64,000 nucleotides of DNA from NCBI GenBank assembly GCA_014904845.1, contig MU119227.1:62001-126000 (forward strand). Direction: 5' to 3'. The notes under the pieces are model-generated. The model had not been told where the DNA came from. It did not search any database and saw only the letters and a list, made by a program, of their open reading frames with translations. This DNA is from Acephala macrosclerotiorum (Eukaryota; Ascomycota; Leotiomycetes; Helotiales; Mollisiaceae). Below are positions 1-9,763 of the stretch, one piece after another; position 1 is the stretch's first letter; each line of letters opens with the position of its first letter. Made by a program: the position numbers and the translations under genes.

Positions 1-2622
1 TTGTACGACGGAACGTCTCTCAAGTCCATTCACGAGGATATTCAGAGAGCATATAACGATCAAGTCTCTCAGCGACCAGACTTCAAGCCGTACTTAGAGC
101 AAGTCTTCCAATCGACGTCAGAAGAGGCCAAGAAGTTCTGGAGGACCACACTATCGAGTCTACCACCTGCCCAATTTCCCAGAAAGACCGAGGTTGAGGG
201 TGCCGAAGGCTCCATGCGAATCGAGAGACGTTCTCGTATTTCTTTGAAGGATGTCGAGGCACTGTGTAAATCCTCACGTATCACCCTCCAGACACTCGGA
301 CAGACATGCTGGGCTCTCGTTCTGTCTCATCTCATGGGCCAGCTCGACGTGGTGTTCGGATCAGTTCTCTCATGTCGCGACTCCGAAGAAGCGGGCGAAG
401 TCATGTTCCCGCTGATGAACACTGTGGTCGTGCGATCCGTTATTCATGGTACATTAGATGAGATGCTCAAATATGTGCAAGATATGAGCCATACGACAAG
501 ACAATATCAGCATTTCCCACTTAGCACAGCTCAAGCTTATGCACTTGCCTCCAGACAAGATTCTGAGAGAAAGGATACGACGTTGTTTGATACGCTGTTC
601 ATCTACCAGGGTCGTAGGTCTGCCAAAGAGGAAGGAAAGTTGTATGAGTCGGTCTATGGAGCTTCTGATGTTGAGTTCCCGGTCTGCGCTGAGATGGAGA
701 TTGTGGATGATGAATACATTTCTTGGACGACGGCTTGCAAGTCTATTGCGAGAGATGCCGCGGAGACCGAGGGAGTCATCAATGCGTTAGAGGCTGTGCT
801 GGAACGAATCATCGCGGATTCAAATGCTCAAACCATCGTGTCGGACGCTGACGGTATTTCTGTGTGCGGACTACCAAAATTCATGATGCACGAGACAGAA
901 CCCAAGAGGGCGATGCCTCAAATTGCTAATGGAACAAGTGACGAATGGTCGAGCACTGAATTAGCACTTTGCAAAGCACTCCATGAGCTGTCGAACGTTC
1001 CTGAAGATCAGATCAAGAAAGACACATCAATATTCCACCTTGGTCTTGACTCGATTCTTGTGCTCAAGCTTCCGGCTTTACTGAAGATATATAATATTCA
1101 GCTCAGTGTCTCGGATATTCTCAGAGAGCAGACGGTATTTGCTATGGCGAATGCTGCTTTATGCTCAACTGCCGGGACGAATGGAACTCTCGACGTTGAT
1201 GGTATCCTGACAAAATCGATGGAGTCAATCGACATAGCACCTGATCTAGAGACGATTGAACGAGAAGTCGGAGAAGTGGCTTATACAATGCCTGCTACGG
1301 CTGGAGAGGAGTATATGGTCAGGCAGTGGCGGGTTTCTCGAGATGCGATGTTCTATCAGACTTTCACATATGCTCTTCTTGGACCTGCCAAGAAGAAGAG
1401 ACTTGAGAATGCCTGGCAGACGTTGCTGGCGAATCACGATATTCTTCGTACTGGATTCCTGGAGATTGGATCACAAATCGTTCAAGTTGTTTTCAAAAAT
1501 CCAAGGAACGATATCATCTACTACTCGAGCAACGGATCTCGGCCAGCCACACGAAAAGCGAACTCGGACCTCAGACTGCCACCGTTGAACCTGGTTGTTG
1601 AAGATGCCGATGCAGATTTGGTCACCTTAAAACTGGTACTTCATCACGCTATGTACGATGGTATCAGTCTTCCGATTCTGATCGAAGAGCTACAGTCTAT
1701 GTATAATGGACAGCAACCTCAAATATTTGATCTTAGCTTCAAGTCATTTGTCGCTGAAACAATCTCTTCATCCTTAGCTGGAACTACAAAAGGAAAATGG
1801 ACATCCTATCTCCAAGGCGAGACATTGTACCCCACCAAGACATCAGTCTCAACAACTCCCTCAAAGGTCAAGGAGAGGACAGAGGTTTTCCACCCCTCTA
1901 ACAAAATCAAGCCTCTCAACAAGTTCGCACAATCAAACGGCCTAACAATCGACGCCGTATTTCTGGCTGCCGTAGCCAAGATTCTCGCTCATCGTGTCCA
2001 GTCCACTCTGTCCGAGCCAATTTCTCAAGTCACATTTGGCATCTACCTAGCGAATCGAGCTCCCTTCGGAGAAGATCTTTCTTCTCTCGCTGCACCGACA
2101 TTGAACCTCCTACCATTACTTGTCCCGAACCCCCTAGAGAGGAAATTAGAAGATGTGGCAGCAGATGTCCAAAGGGGATTGAGCACTATTAGCAAGAAGG
2201 CGATGGTTGGCGCCAGTTTGCGGGAGATTTATGAGTGGACTGGAACCAGGGTCAATTGCTTTGTCAATATTTTGAAGTCTGCGAACCCGGGAAATGGAAG
2301 AGATGAGCATGAAGGGGGAGAGTGGAAGGCGATGCAAGATCTTGGAAAGAGAGCCGAGATTGCCGAGGAGAAGATCAATGAGAATTTGGTTGTGAATGAG
2401 GAGGATGGGGTTAATGAGGCATATTTGGTAAGTCGTTATTGCTTGCTCGTAGCATGTGAGAATACGTGGTTAATTGAGAAACAGCCGACCCTAGATATTG
2501 AGATCAGGTACGCAGGAGAGAAAGGAGAGATTGATGTGGGAATCTTCGCGCCCGCAGAGATGCTGGATGTGGGAGAGGCGGAGGATTTCGTGAAGGACTT
2601 TGTTGCATTTTGGCAGCGTTGA
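1..2622 (+). CDS. Nonribosomal peptide synthetase, C-terminal part (siderophore synthetase type), 5' truncated
   Basis: The window opens inside a condensation domain: the first codons (YDG) are the tail of an HHxxYDG catalytic motif, so the first codon is not a start. A complete peptidyl-carrier domain follows (LGLDSI, Ser about residue 351 carries phosphopantetheine), then a second condensation domain with HHAMYDG at residues 548-554, and the protein ends without thioesterase or reductase. Terminal T-C repeats of this kind are known from fungal ferrichrome/ferricrocin and fusarinine synthetases (SidC/NPS2, SidD/NPS6), which couple N5-acyl-N5-hydroxyornithine units; I cannot tell which from the tail alone. 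An in-frame 57-bp stretch at 2428-2484 (GTAAGT..CAG) is almost certainly an intron, so about 19 residues near the C-terminus would not be in the protein. No signal peptide or membrane segment is expected; these enzymes are cytosolic. Confidence 0.88.
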   Translation: MYDGTSLKSIHEDIQRAYNDQVSQRPDFKPYLEQVFQSTSEEAKKFWRTTLSSLPPAQFPRKTEVEGAEGSMRIERRSRISLKDVEALCKSSRITLQTLGQTCWALVLSHLMGQLDVVFGSVLSCRDSEEAGEVMFPLMNTVVVRSVIHGTLDEMLKYVQDMSHTTRQYQHFPLSTAQAYALASRQDSERKDTTLFDTLFIYQGRRSAKEEGKLYESVYGASDVEFPVCAEMEIVDDEYISWTTACKSIARDAAETEGVINALEAVLERIIADSNAQTIVSDADGISVCGLPKFMMHETEPKRAMPQIANGTSDEWSSTELALCKALHELSNVPEDQIKKDTSIFHLGLDSILVLKLPALLKIYNIQLSVSDILREQTVFAMANAALCSTAGTNGTLDVDGILTKSMESIDIAPDLETIEREVGEVAYTMPATAGEEYMVRQWRVSRDAMFYQTFTYALLGPAKKKRLENAWQTLLANHDILRTGFLEIGSQIVQVVFKNPRNDIIYYSSNGSRPATRKANSDLRLPPLNLVVEDADADLVTLKLVLHHAMYDGISLPILIEELQSMYNGQQPQIFDLSFKSFVAETISSSLAGTTKGKWTSYLQGETLYPTKTSVSTTPSKVKERTEVFHPSNKIKPLNKFAQSNGLTIDAVFLAAVAKILAHRVQSTLSEPISQVTFGIYLANRAPFGEDLSSLAAPTLNLLPLLVPNPLERKLEDVAADVQRGLSTISKKAMVGASLREIYEWTGTRVNCFVNILKSANPGNGRDEHEGGEWKAMQDLGKRAEIAEEKINENLVVNEEDGVNEAYLVSRYCLLVACENTWLIEKQPTLDIEIRYAGEKGEIDVGIFAPAEMLDVGEAEDFVKDFVAFWQR

Positions 2623-2795
2623 GGTACCCGAAGCTGACGGGTGTCATGCATTGAGCAGCGTTTCTTTTGTTATGGAGCATGGTTTGCGCTTGCATTTCTT
2701 GAGCACGGGAAACGAAAAACGAACCTGTTATGGGTATGAATAGACGGTCTTATATTTGCTTTGGTAGATATCCCTTTCGAGAATTATTCTCTCAC

Positions 2796-4543
2796 TCAAG
2801 TCATGTACCTGAAGGAAGGAGATTTATCTCCCAACTCACTCATCTCCTTAACACTCAGACCCCTCTCATTCCTCTCCCCGTCTCTCATATCATTCACTTT
2901 CTTGTATCCAATTCTCAGCACAGCCACAGCAATCAGCCCCACACTCACGAATCCAATCTCGAGTCCATGCCCTAGTAAATATTTAGGCTTGTCAGCGGCT
3001 CGATAGAAGTTCGAAGCCATAGCGCCAGCAAGATTACCTGCTCCGATGTGGAACGCCATTCCAGCGCTACGTTTGTAGCTTCCGGCGAGGTTGTTGGACA
3101 TCCACGTTACGTTGCCAGGGAAGGCGGGGTAGATACCACATGTCGCAATAAAAACACCTGCATACACTAATCCGGGAAGATGACCATGGGCCGAAGCTGC
3201 GATTGCAATTATAAATCCGACTAGAATCGCACACATAGGGATGAAGATGAATGGTGCTCGTCCATATTTTGACTTATCCGAGTAATAAGCGACTACGATA
3301 GTCAGGATAGCGGCGGTGATGTAGATTGGCACGGTGAGAAGTTGGGCTGTTGAGGAGACGTAGCCAAGTTCGTTGATGATGGTGGGCAAGAAGAGAGAAA
3401 TTCCATAAAGAGGACAGACGATTCCCCAGTACATCTGTGTAGCAAAAATATTGGCTTGGCTTTAGCGAGGGGAAAGGGGGACGAACCCATAGCGCCACGT
3501 AGATCTGCCAGTCTGTGAACGCAGCGCGAACGTATTTCCAATGAAAACCTTCTGTTTCTGCAACGCTGTGGGTGGATTGTGCGGAGCCTTGATATTTCAG
3601 TCTGTGGACTACCCAGGCGCGTTCTTCAATTGTGAGGAAGGAGGCTGTGTCCGGAAAGTCGTGGAGGACGAAGAATGCTGAGACAGCAACTAGGACTGTT
3701 GCCATTCCTTCTAGAATGAAACTTCAAGGATCTGTTAGCATTTGTTAAGACGGGAGGAAAGGTAAAAGAAACTCACATCCATCTCCATCCCTCTAAACCG
3801 CCGACACCGTCCATCTTTGCAATCGCAAATGCCAGGAGACCAGAAAATGCTCCTGCGATGCTAGCAGCGCTGAAGAATAGCGCTTGTCTGAGTTGGCCTT
3901 CGTGTCGGCAATACCACATCGTGATGTAGTAAGCGACGCCGGGAAAGAGACCAGCTTCAGCGACGCCGAGGAAGAGACGCGCGATCAGGAGGCCGTGGTA
4001 GGATTGAACTATTCCCATGAGGGTCATTACTATACCCCAGGCTACCATAATTGTGGGGAGCCAAATTGATGGTCGGAGACGCTTGAGCCTTCCACCAAAT
4101 TATCAGCAAGTTCCGAAACGATATGGGATTAGCTGTGGTGGGAGAACTGACATCAAGTTGCTGGGGACTTCAAAAGCACAATAAGTAAAGAAGAACACAG
4201 TCAGACACCAATTATACTCTGGTCCCGTCATATGCAGCGTCTCGGTCAATCCCTCAATTTTTGCATTGCCAATGTTACCTCTATCCAGGAAACTGAGAAG
4301 GTAGAGCAGGGCAAGCATGGGAAGGAGTCTTAGGTCCATCTTCCGTAAGACGGTTTTCTCATCAACATGACTGAAGTCTACATCATTGCCGTCCCAATTT
4401 GGATCATGATGAGCAAATTTATGCTCGCCAGTGCCAACAGCCTCCCCTGGAACGTGGGAGACGTTTTCATCGTGGAGTGGTGAGCTCTTTTCGGGATCTG
4501 AAACTGGGGAGTCGGTCCCAGTGCGACGCTTCTCGTCTGCCAT
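2796..4543 (-). CDS. MFS permease, anion:cation symporter (Dal5/allantoate permease-like) family
   Basis: Four exons (4543-4152, 4088-3777, 3721-3487, 3434-2796) joined at GTCAGT/GTGAGT/GTTCGT donors and AG acceptors give 525 residues in one frame. The hydrophilic N-terminus is followed by the family signature LRLLPMLALLYLLSFLDRGN, then EVPSNLM, LFLGVAEAGLFPG, RWIFILEG, and about twelve membrane segments. This family imports small organic anions (allantoate, nicotinate, pantothenate, tartrate and others) at the plasma membrane by proton symport; the substrate cannot be read from sequence. The start was taken at MADEK rather than an upstream in-frame ATG because homologues begin with short polar tails. 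It converges on the NRPS gene with only 173 bp between stops, so the two are not co-transcribed. No lesions seen. Confidence 0.88.
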
Positions 4544-5340
4544 CGTGAAGGATTCAGAAAGAGAAGATGCCGCAATAATCAAGTACAATACATTAACAGA
4601 GTGCTTGAAAAGAGTAATGCATGCGACATGAAGGGAAACGCAAGGATATAACTTCAGTTAGCTGTCCGAGGCACTACACCACCAACAGGCAAAACCAAAA
4701 GCTTATCTCCAACTCGGAGAATGCCCGGCTTTCAGTAACGCCGAACCCGCATGTTGTTTGACATGCCAAGTTCTGCCAAGATATTTCTGCCCCAATATCG
4801 CAGATGAAGGCCAAGATGCGCCGTTGACGTTTGCGGGGTCGATCGCTACCCCGCAATGTGACAACCGAAAAAGACAGGGGTTCAGCTCGCTGGCGCGGAT
4901 TCGGCCAATGATTTGAATACCGAGTTTAGTTGCCGAATTAAAGAGGACATTGATAGGATTTCTGAGTGATTGAAGGAAGTTGTATGGTCTGACCCGAGAT
5001 CAAGAAGGAAGTCACCCTCTCTTTCCATTTTAAGCTGTCCCGCTCTAGACGCCAAGGGAACTTTAGCGAGGGAAGGAGGGACCGATCACCAATCACATTG
5101 GAAGTAAACCAGGCAATGTTTCGATATGAGATTCCATTCTATCTCTATTCTTCTGGTATCAGGTCTCCTCTAGACTCTTTCATAATCATGATATCATGCG
5201 TGAAAAATCAATATATACAAGTTTTGCAGTCTTAGCTCCCAACTCCTTTCTCCAATCTCCAATGCTCCCAGGGACATTCAACATCCCAACTCCGACCTCC
5301 GGGGTATATACAACTCACATCCCTCAGACTCCTAAATCGG
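4544..5340. other. Intergenic region, no gene seen
   Basis: Lies between the start of the Dal5-like permease and the end of the FucP-like permease. Only short open frames without family resemblance; presumed to hold the promoter of the Dal5-like gene and the 3' UTR of the FucP-like gene. Confidence 0.5.
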
Positions 5341-6826
5341 TTAGGAAGAGCGGGAAATCTCAGCCTCCTCGATCTTCATATCCTTGTCACCATCATAGTG
5401 GACAACAACGCCTCCAAGAGCACCAGCAGCAGTACCAGCAGCGGTACCAGCAGCGACGATGTCCTTGACTCTCATGACGTGACGTCCGGTTCGGAGCCAG
5501 TGAGCAGTGACGTATCCAAGGACATAGACGAAGCCGACAAGAGGAACAACATATGAGATTCTAGTACCAGCAGAATCTGCGATCGCTCCCTGAATAGGAG
5601 GAAAGACCTTTTAAGGAGTTAGTTATATGCCTTCGAACGTTCCAAGAGGAGTTGGTACTTACAGCACCACCAGAGACACCCATAACCAAGATACCAGCAC
5701 CGCGACGAGTGTGGCGACCAAGATTGGCAGTACCGAGAGTGAAGAGAGTAGGATACATCGGAGCCTCAAGGAAGAAGATAGTAATCAAGACACCAACAGC
5801 CGCATTGCCGTGAGCAGCGCAGATTACAGCGTTGAGAGCAATGGCAATGGAAGCGTAGACCATGAGGAGGAAATCGGCCTGGAAGAAAGTCGCGAGAGCA
5901 GTAGCAACGAATCGACCAACGGTGAAGGTGATCAAAGCGTATGAGAGCAGGTTGGAAGCTTGAGCAGCAGTGAAAGTAGCGTTCTCGGTAGCGTAGTTGA
6001 TGAAGAAGGAGGCGATGGTAACTTGAGCACCGACATAGCAGAATTGAGCGATGAACCCAAAGATCATGTTATATTGCTTGTAGAGAGGTCCTTGTCCGAT
6101 CTCGTTTCCGAACTCATCGGTAGCGAAGTTCTCGACAGTGGAGGAGTTGAGCATATCTTCCGAGACCTCAGGGAGCTTGGTGACCAAGAAGAGGACAGCG
6201 ATAGCGACACCAGCGCAGGCGACGGCGAGGTAGACGAACTGGACATTGACGAGGTTGTGGGCGTTCTTGCCGGTGAAGAAGAATTTGGATGCAATCAAGG
6301 GACCGATGAAGGATGCAACACCGTTCCATGACTGGCAGAATTGGAGACGAGCAGAGGCAGAGGCTGGGTCACCGATGACAACAGCATAGGAGTTAGCGGC
6401 AGTTTCGAGAGTAGCAAGACCACAGGCAATGACCAAAGTGCAAGCGCAGAAGCCTCCGAAAGAAGCAATGCGGTGCTCATAGGTGGAGAAGTGTGCAGTT
6501 GGCCAGAAGAAGATAGCGCCCAAGCTGTAGAGAGACAATCCCATGAGAATCGTGACCTTGTATCCCTTGCGTTTCATGACTTCTGCTGCTACCGGAGAAA
6601 AGAGCAAGTAACCTCCACCGAAGTAGACGACCTGAAGACCAGTAGATTGAAGCTTGGTGATGTCGAGGACGGTTTGGAAGTGCTTATTGAGGACATCGAG
6701 AAGACCGTAGGAGAAGCCCCAGAGGAAGAAGAGGGAGATGACGAGGGAGAGAGGGAAGATGAGCTCTCTCCCCTTAAGGAAGCCTGTTGCCAGGGTAGGC
6801 GCTGCAATGGGGACTCCGCCTGCCAT
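5341..6826 (-). CDS. MFS sugar permease, L-fucose/glucose-galactose permease (FucP) family
   Basis: Two exons (6826-5663 and 5607-5341; GTAAGT..AAAAG intron of 55 bp with CTAAC branch site) encode 476 residues. The protein has about twelve membrane helices and FucP-family hallmarks: FFLWGFSYGLLDVLNKHFQ near the N-terminus, SLYSLGAIFFWPTA, ATLETAANSYAVV, RLQFCQSWNGVASFIGPL, and YPTLFTLG..NLGRHTRRG before the intron. The second exon completes the last helices (VFPPIQGAIAD) and ends in a polar tail. Family members take up fucose, glucose, galactose or related hexoses by proton symport at the plasma membrane; the substrate here is unknown. The reading frame is intact. A TATAAA lies 143 bp upstream of the ATG. 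Confidence 0.9.
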
Positions 6827-6968
6827 TGTGAAAGTCGGTTGAGGATGTGAGGTAGAAAAGGTAAAAAAGACTTTGAAAGTCTGATGTTCTTCTCAAGAAT
6901 GAGTGAGGAGAAGATGCTGATGATGCTGAAGCTGATGATATTCAATTCACGACGCTGGGCATTTAGTC

Positions 6969-6974
6969 TTTATA
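6969..6974 (-). promoter_or_regulatory. TATA box candidate for the FucP-like permease
   Basis: TATAAA on the minus strand, 143 bp upstream of the permease ATG, in a position plausible for a regulated fungal promoter. Match only; transcription start is unknown. Confidence 0.35.
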
Positions 6975-8342
6975 CACCTTCCAACTCAATATCAAGCTTT
7001 CTCCAGACCCCAGCTCTCCATCTCAAACCCCATAGGTCCACACTCAACGTGGATCTGCAGACCGGAGTCCAGGTTAGGCTCGGGTGCTCGAGCCAGATTC
7101 ATAGGATGTACTTTTTTCCGTAGTAGACGCGATGTGACGGGTGGACGACGGCATTGGATCTCGAGCTCAAACTCAGTCGTTAGTGGCCAGACGGTGTTTG
7201 TCGGTCGACTCTCTGGCCATTCAATTGGACTGCCTATCTTGGCCACATCTGGCACTCCGAGAGAACGACCGAAGACGGCATTTGAATTGTAGATCTTTAG
7301 AGACAGTGCAGCAGCTAGGAGTGGTCGTGACCAATTGAAATTCTGCCTCTCGCGCGATCGCAAGAACTCTCGTTGGAAGTTCCAGCCACACTTGATGCAT
7401 CAGTCCAGAAGAGGCTAGCAGCGTACCCCAAGACTTTTCATGTCTCGGGGCAGTTATGGGGCTCTTGGTGAATTCCCAGATCTCAACATCACCTGATGGT
7501 GTATCTCCTCGTCAACTTTGACCTTGTTTTGAGATATGGAGCATGAAGGTATCCACAAAGGCGCTTTACCTGCTGAAAAAGTCAAGTCTAGATGCCCTCA
7601 ATGTTTCTCCATCTGGGGAACAATTTGTTGAGTGGAGTGCGGGCATCTCCAGATTCTCCAAAGAGATCCACTTTCCCAACCTCGCGATCGCTTGCCATGC
7701 TTCAAACGTAATTGTTTATGCATCATCGGCTTCGATGTTGCGATAAGGTCTGACTCGCCGGAAAACCTGCAGACCTGCATGTTGGACAGGAACACTTGCT
7801 CTTGAGCAAGATACCGGAGATGTCTCAACCAATCTTGGGCATTTCCCCGCTGAGCACTCTCCCTTGCGCATGTATACTGTACGTAGTACGTACTACCTAC
7901 AGGGCCTTTTAAATGTTAATTCTGAGGTGACTGTGGCCGCGTCTCCAAGGGTGGCTAGACCAATCACCTGTTCGAGAGCGCGATGCTTTACTATATCTAG
8001 TTAAACGCTGGTCATTGCTCATTAACATTTAATAGGGCCTGTAGGGAGTAATATCGATTGTGCAACATCAGAACTCTGCCAGAGTAGTAGTGGCATCATG
8101 CCGACATCATCGGTATATTCAGGCTCATTGCGCAACGGTGAAGAAGCCGAAGCCAATCCCCATCTCTCCAGAAAGCCTCCCCGCACTTTTCCTCCCACGC
8201 CAAACAAGGATCCCGCGTCTCCAACACTCAACCGAACAAGCAAGCTTCTCGAAGCCTTCCCACCCAAACGCCCAGACCACATCTTCCCACTCTAGACCAA
8301 TCCACAGCCACCGCTTCCCACGTTCGCTGAATTAACAATCTT

Positions 8343-8590
8343 GGTTTCTTCGATAATCCTTCTAGCGTGCCTCTGGCTGCATTCTCGAACTTGGGATCGG
8401 CGACTAACAAGGATCAGGCAGCTTCCGACGATGCTTGACATCGCATCGTCAAATCACTTTTGCTACAGCGTTACATTGAGCATCGTGATTTGATATCTGG
8501 GAAGGATTGGAATGAGATAGGAAAGCTTCTGGAAGGAAAGACGACGGGAAGATGTACTATGTATTCTAGTGCCGATTTCTTCCGCCCTAT
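8343..8590 (+). pseudogene. Possible SANT/Myb-like DNA-binding domain remnant
   Basis: One frame reads about 80 codons interrupted by a single TGA near 8428. After the stop the peptide (RIVKSLLLQRYIEHRDLIS, then GKDWNEIGKLLEGKTTGRC) resembles the W..I...L.GRT...C third helix region of Myb/SANT repeats, as in fungal Myb-like proteins. No start codon, no splice-supported extension and no downstream continuation were found, so a decayed fragment is the best reading. A real spliced gene with exons I failed to join is possible. Weak call resting on one short motif. Confidence 0.3.
8515..8536 (+). repeat. 22-bp direct repeat, copy 1
   Basis: Identical to 8709-8730; begins AGATAGGAAAGC and ends TTCTGGAAGG. 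The bases following both copies are also similar (GACGGGAA). In this copy it encodes the EIGKLLEG part of the SANT-like remnant. Confidence 0.7.
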
Positions 8591-8708
8591 CGACTGATCA
8601 TTGACCTTCTGTCGAACCAACAAGCTTTCTTACCTATGCAGACCCCAGCTTCGATATGCAAGAGGCCTTGAGCTATCGATGGGAATGATTACATTACATG
8701 ATAGAACA

Positions 8709-8730
8709 AGATAGGAAAGCTTCTGGAAGG
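8709..8730 (+). repeat. 22-bp direct repeat, copy 2
   Basis: Exact second copy of the repeat at 8515-8536, 194 bp further on. No open frame surrounds it, suggesting partial duplication of a decayed gene segment. Confidence 0.7.
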
Positions 8731-9763
8731 TGAAGAGACGGGAAAACCTGTTCCAAGGTCGATAGTTATCCTTGTCCTTGATCAAGCTCCTCGCTTGATA
8801 GGGGGAAGTTGGGAACTGTTGAGCTATTAGCTTTGGACAACCTAGCTTCATATCGATAAGCTCTTGCTCAGCTCTCAACTCTGAAGACGATCAAGTTTGA
8901 TGAGAGCTGCAAGATCGGGCGACCAGCTCAAGCATCGCTCCAAGCCACTCTGTTTGGTGATAGGAGTTGTCATACTCAGTGGAACAAATCCATATCACAT
9001 CATGAGAAACAACTTCTCACACCTATGACTCGCCACCCCACCCAGAGCACCCCGCATCAGACGACGCCTTACCTCGCTTCCACTTCACTTCCGCGCACTA
9101 ACAACACCTGTATCCGTCCGCCACCGCCACAAGGCACAACCACGGCTTCAGCTTCAGTGTTCGAAGTTAGGCATGCCTTTCAAGACATAAACAGAGGAGG
9201 AATGATTGTAGGCGATTGAGGGAAATAATAATACCGTGAATGACCGAGACATGATCTGCCATTTCGGTTTTGAGACAGATAACGCATTATTGGGAATTGT
9301 TGGGACTTGAAGGCGGGACTACCGTGAAGGCATTCGTGGCCAAGCTGCTTTCCGCCGACCAGGGAAGATAAGGTGCTTTCATAATTTTGACTTTCGCCCT
9401 ACTGGTCTGGCGTGCATGCAGCCTTGACATTCGTATCTAGCCTGAGGTGCAGCTTCCCCAAGAATCACAGAGAGCTCGATCAGCATGGTAGACTTCTGTA
9501 CTAGAATTCTCCTATTAACACAAGGCATAATATATCCTACTTTCCAACAACACATTTTACACTCCTCTCGTCCCTCCTGCCAATGCAATCAACCAGGCCG
9601 TTCGTTCGTACTGGAATCGTTATGTACCGCTCGAAACCCGGAGCTTATGCATAAATGACCAGACCGCCATCCCACAAACACCATGCAAATGCAAACAATT
9701 AAAACAAACAGATCTTTCTTCATTTCAACCAAGCTCAAACCTTGTAGCTTGCAACACTCGCGC

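Larger units (their letters stand above)
6827..9763. other. Gene-poor region with remnants
   Basis: About 2.9 kb between the FucP-like gene and the 3' end of MBP1 without a complete recognisable gene. A 123-codon minus-strand frame at 6992-7363 and a 65-codon plus-strand frame at 8098-8295 are the longest; I recognise neither. A degenerate SANT/Myb-like stretch and a 22-bp direct repeat (annotated separately) lie at 8.3-8.75 kb. The rest looks non-coding. Confidence 0.5.

Noticed and set aside
5627..6850. Long plus-strand open frames opposite the FucP-like permease (rich in Ser, Glu, Asp)
   Set aside because: Antisense shadows of a strongly coding membrane protein; composition mirrors hydrophobic codons and no domain is present.
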